Source of the DNA: Acinetobacter dispersus
GTDB taxonomy: Bacteria; Pseudomonadota; Gammaproteobacteria; Pseudomonadales; Moraxellaceae
DNA: 64,000 nucleotides
Direction: 5' to 3'
NCBI RefSeq assembly: GCF_009884975.1
Contig: NZ_CP041970.1
Location: forward strand, 3,286,001-3,350,000
Under the pieces are notes generated by a model. That model did no database searches, was not told where the DNA came from, and saw nothing but the letters and a program-made list of their open reading frames with translations. The stretch's first letter is position 1; each line of letters starts with the position of its first letter. Positions 63,688-64,000 of the stretch are shown here, in pieces. The translations under genes and the position numbers were made by a program.

Positions 63688-64000
63688 TTATTCAGCGTAG
63701 GGATGCTGTTGCATTTGAATCTGCTGGCTTTTCTGTATGTAGTTTTGATAAGCAGGAATGGCTGTTGCAGCTATAAATAAAATACTAATTGGGACGAGGA
63801 TAATATAGATCCATCCTAAAACTTTTTCCCAGCCTTTTGTTATGCGAGGTGAGCCATAATTATTTGAACTTTCATCCCCTTTTGCACAGCTTAAATAAAT
63901 AAAAAACAAGAAATTAACCAGTGGTATAAGCATTATCAGTGATAGCCATCCAGTCTGATTTCGATCATGTAGACGACGGATAGAGAAAATAAAACTGTAA
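63688..64000 (-). CDS. DUF805 membrane protein, C-terminal part (cut by the window edge)
   Basis: The minus-strand frame is open to the window end. Its sequence has the DUF805 signature RRLHDRNQTGWLSLIMLIPL followed by VNFLFFIYLSCAKGDESSNN. After it comes an extra tail with a second hydrophobic segment (GWIYIILVPISILFIAATA) and IPAYQNYIQKSQQIQMQQ, which recalls the N-terminus of type IV pilins. The N-terminal part lies beyond the window. It is likely an inner-membrane protein of unknown function. Confidence 0.82.
   Translation of the reverse strand, partial: YSFIFSIRRLHDRNQTGWLSLIMLIPLVNFLFFIYLSCAKGDESSNNYGSPRITKGWEKVLGWIYIILVPISILFIAATAIPAYQNYIQKSQQIQMQQHPYAE

Overview
The window is a stretch of an Acinetobacter-type gammaproteobacterial chromosome (about 40% GC in the core, lower in the accessory part). 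This is inferred from gene content and style: uvrA, a YajR-like MFS gene and ssb close together, kup, the separated hisF and hisA genes, an APH-like thrB next to a cold-shock/DUF1294 gene, and SfnB-type sulfur genes. No rRNA or species marker is present, so the species is left open.

Layout. (1) 1-9120 is core: a 5' fragment of uvrA, a TetR/dehydrogenase/DUF1304 operon with a palindromic operator, tenA, a DUF475/TerC-like membrane protein, a YajR-like MFS transporter and ssb. (2) 9121-12058 is a small accessory pocket: a decayed ORF, a secreted TIM-barrel-like glycosidase with LGFP-like repeats, and a wrecked IS5-family transposase. (3) 12059-19283 holds a LysR/YcaC-like hydrolase/pirin group, an FAD oxidoreductase/methyltransferase/GFA-family cluster, tRNA-Thr(TGT), a gamma-glutamylcyclotransferase-like gene and an SDR lacking its catalytic Tyr/Lys. 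(4) About 19382-44957 is a 25.5-kb integrated island. It is bounded by an ~80-bp imperfect direct repeat overlapping the 3' end of tRNA-Ser(GGA), with a tyrosine integrase at the tRNA end and TACCCCCAA arm-type repeats at both ends. (5) 45156-64000 is core again: kup, a NUC1 endonuclease, aqpZ, AraC plus hydroxylase, hisF, thrB, an FMN monooxygenase and two SfnB-like flavoproteins, EamA/XRE-cupin, sulP, hisA, a 3'-5' exonuclease and a DUF805 gene cut by the window end.

Inside the island, from left to right: an orphan protein with a ribbon-helix-helix-like tail; an inovirus-Gp2/YagK-like HUH replication protein and a second protein that looks like a relative without the HUH motif; several orphan proteins, one ending in a GIY-YIG nuclease domain; a GC-rich, hairpin-rich untranslated segment; a run of small lipoprotein, membrane and secreted proteins ending in a zinc-ribbon protein and a DUF932 protein; an AlpA regulator; and a defence block. 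The defence block is hsdM-hsdS-(ATPase)-hsdR. The ATPase sits exactly where prrC sits in the E. coli prr locus and carries the R-x3-E-x31-H spacing of the PrrC anticodon-nuclease triad. Next comes a little-known five-gene module: a GHKL-ATPase with an N-terminal DNA-binding-like region, a STAS-like/winged-helix partner, a 57-aa basic protein, an orphan 294-aa protein and a three-helix membrane protein. A perfect 11-bp inverted repeat and a 12-bp palindrome sharing the TTAATCAG half-site lie in the middle of it. This module between hsdR and the integrase is the best candidate here for an undescribed system; the PrrC-like gene is the best-supported specific functional claim.
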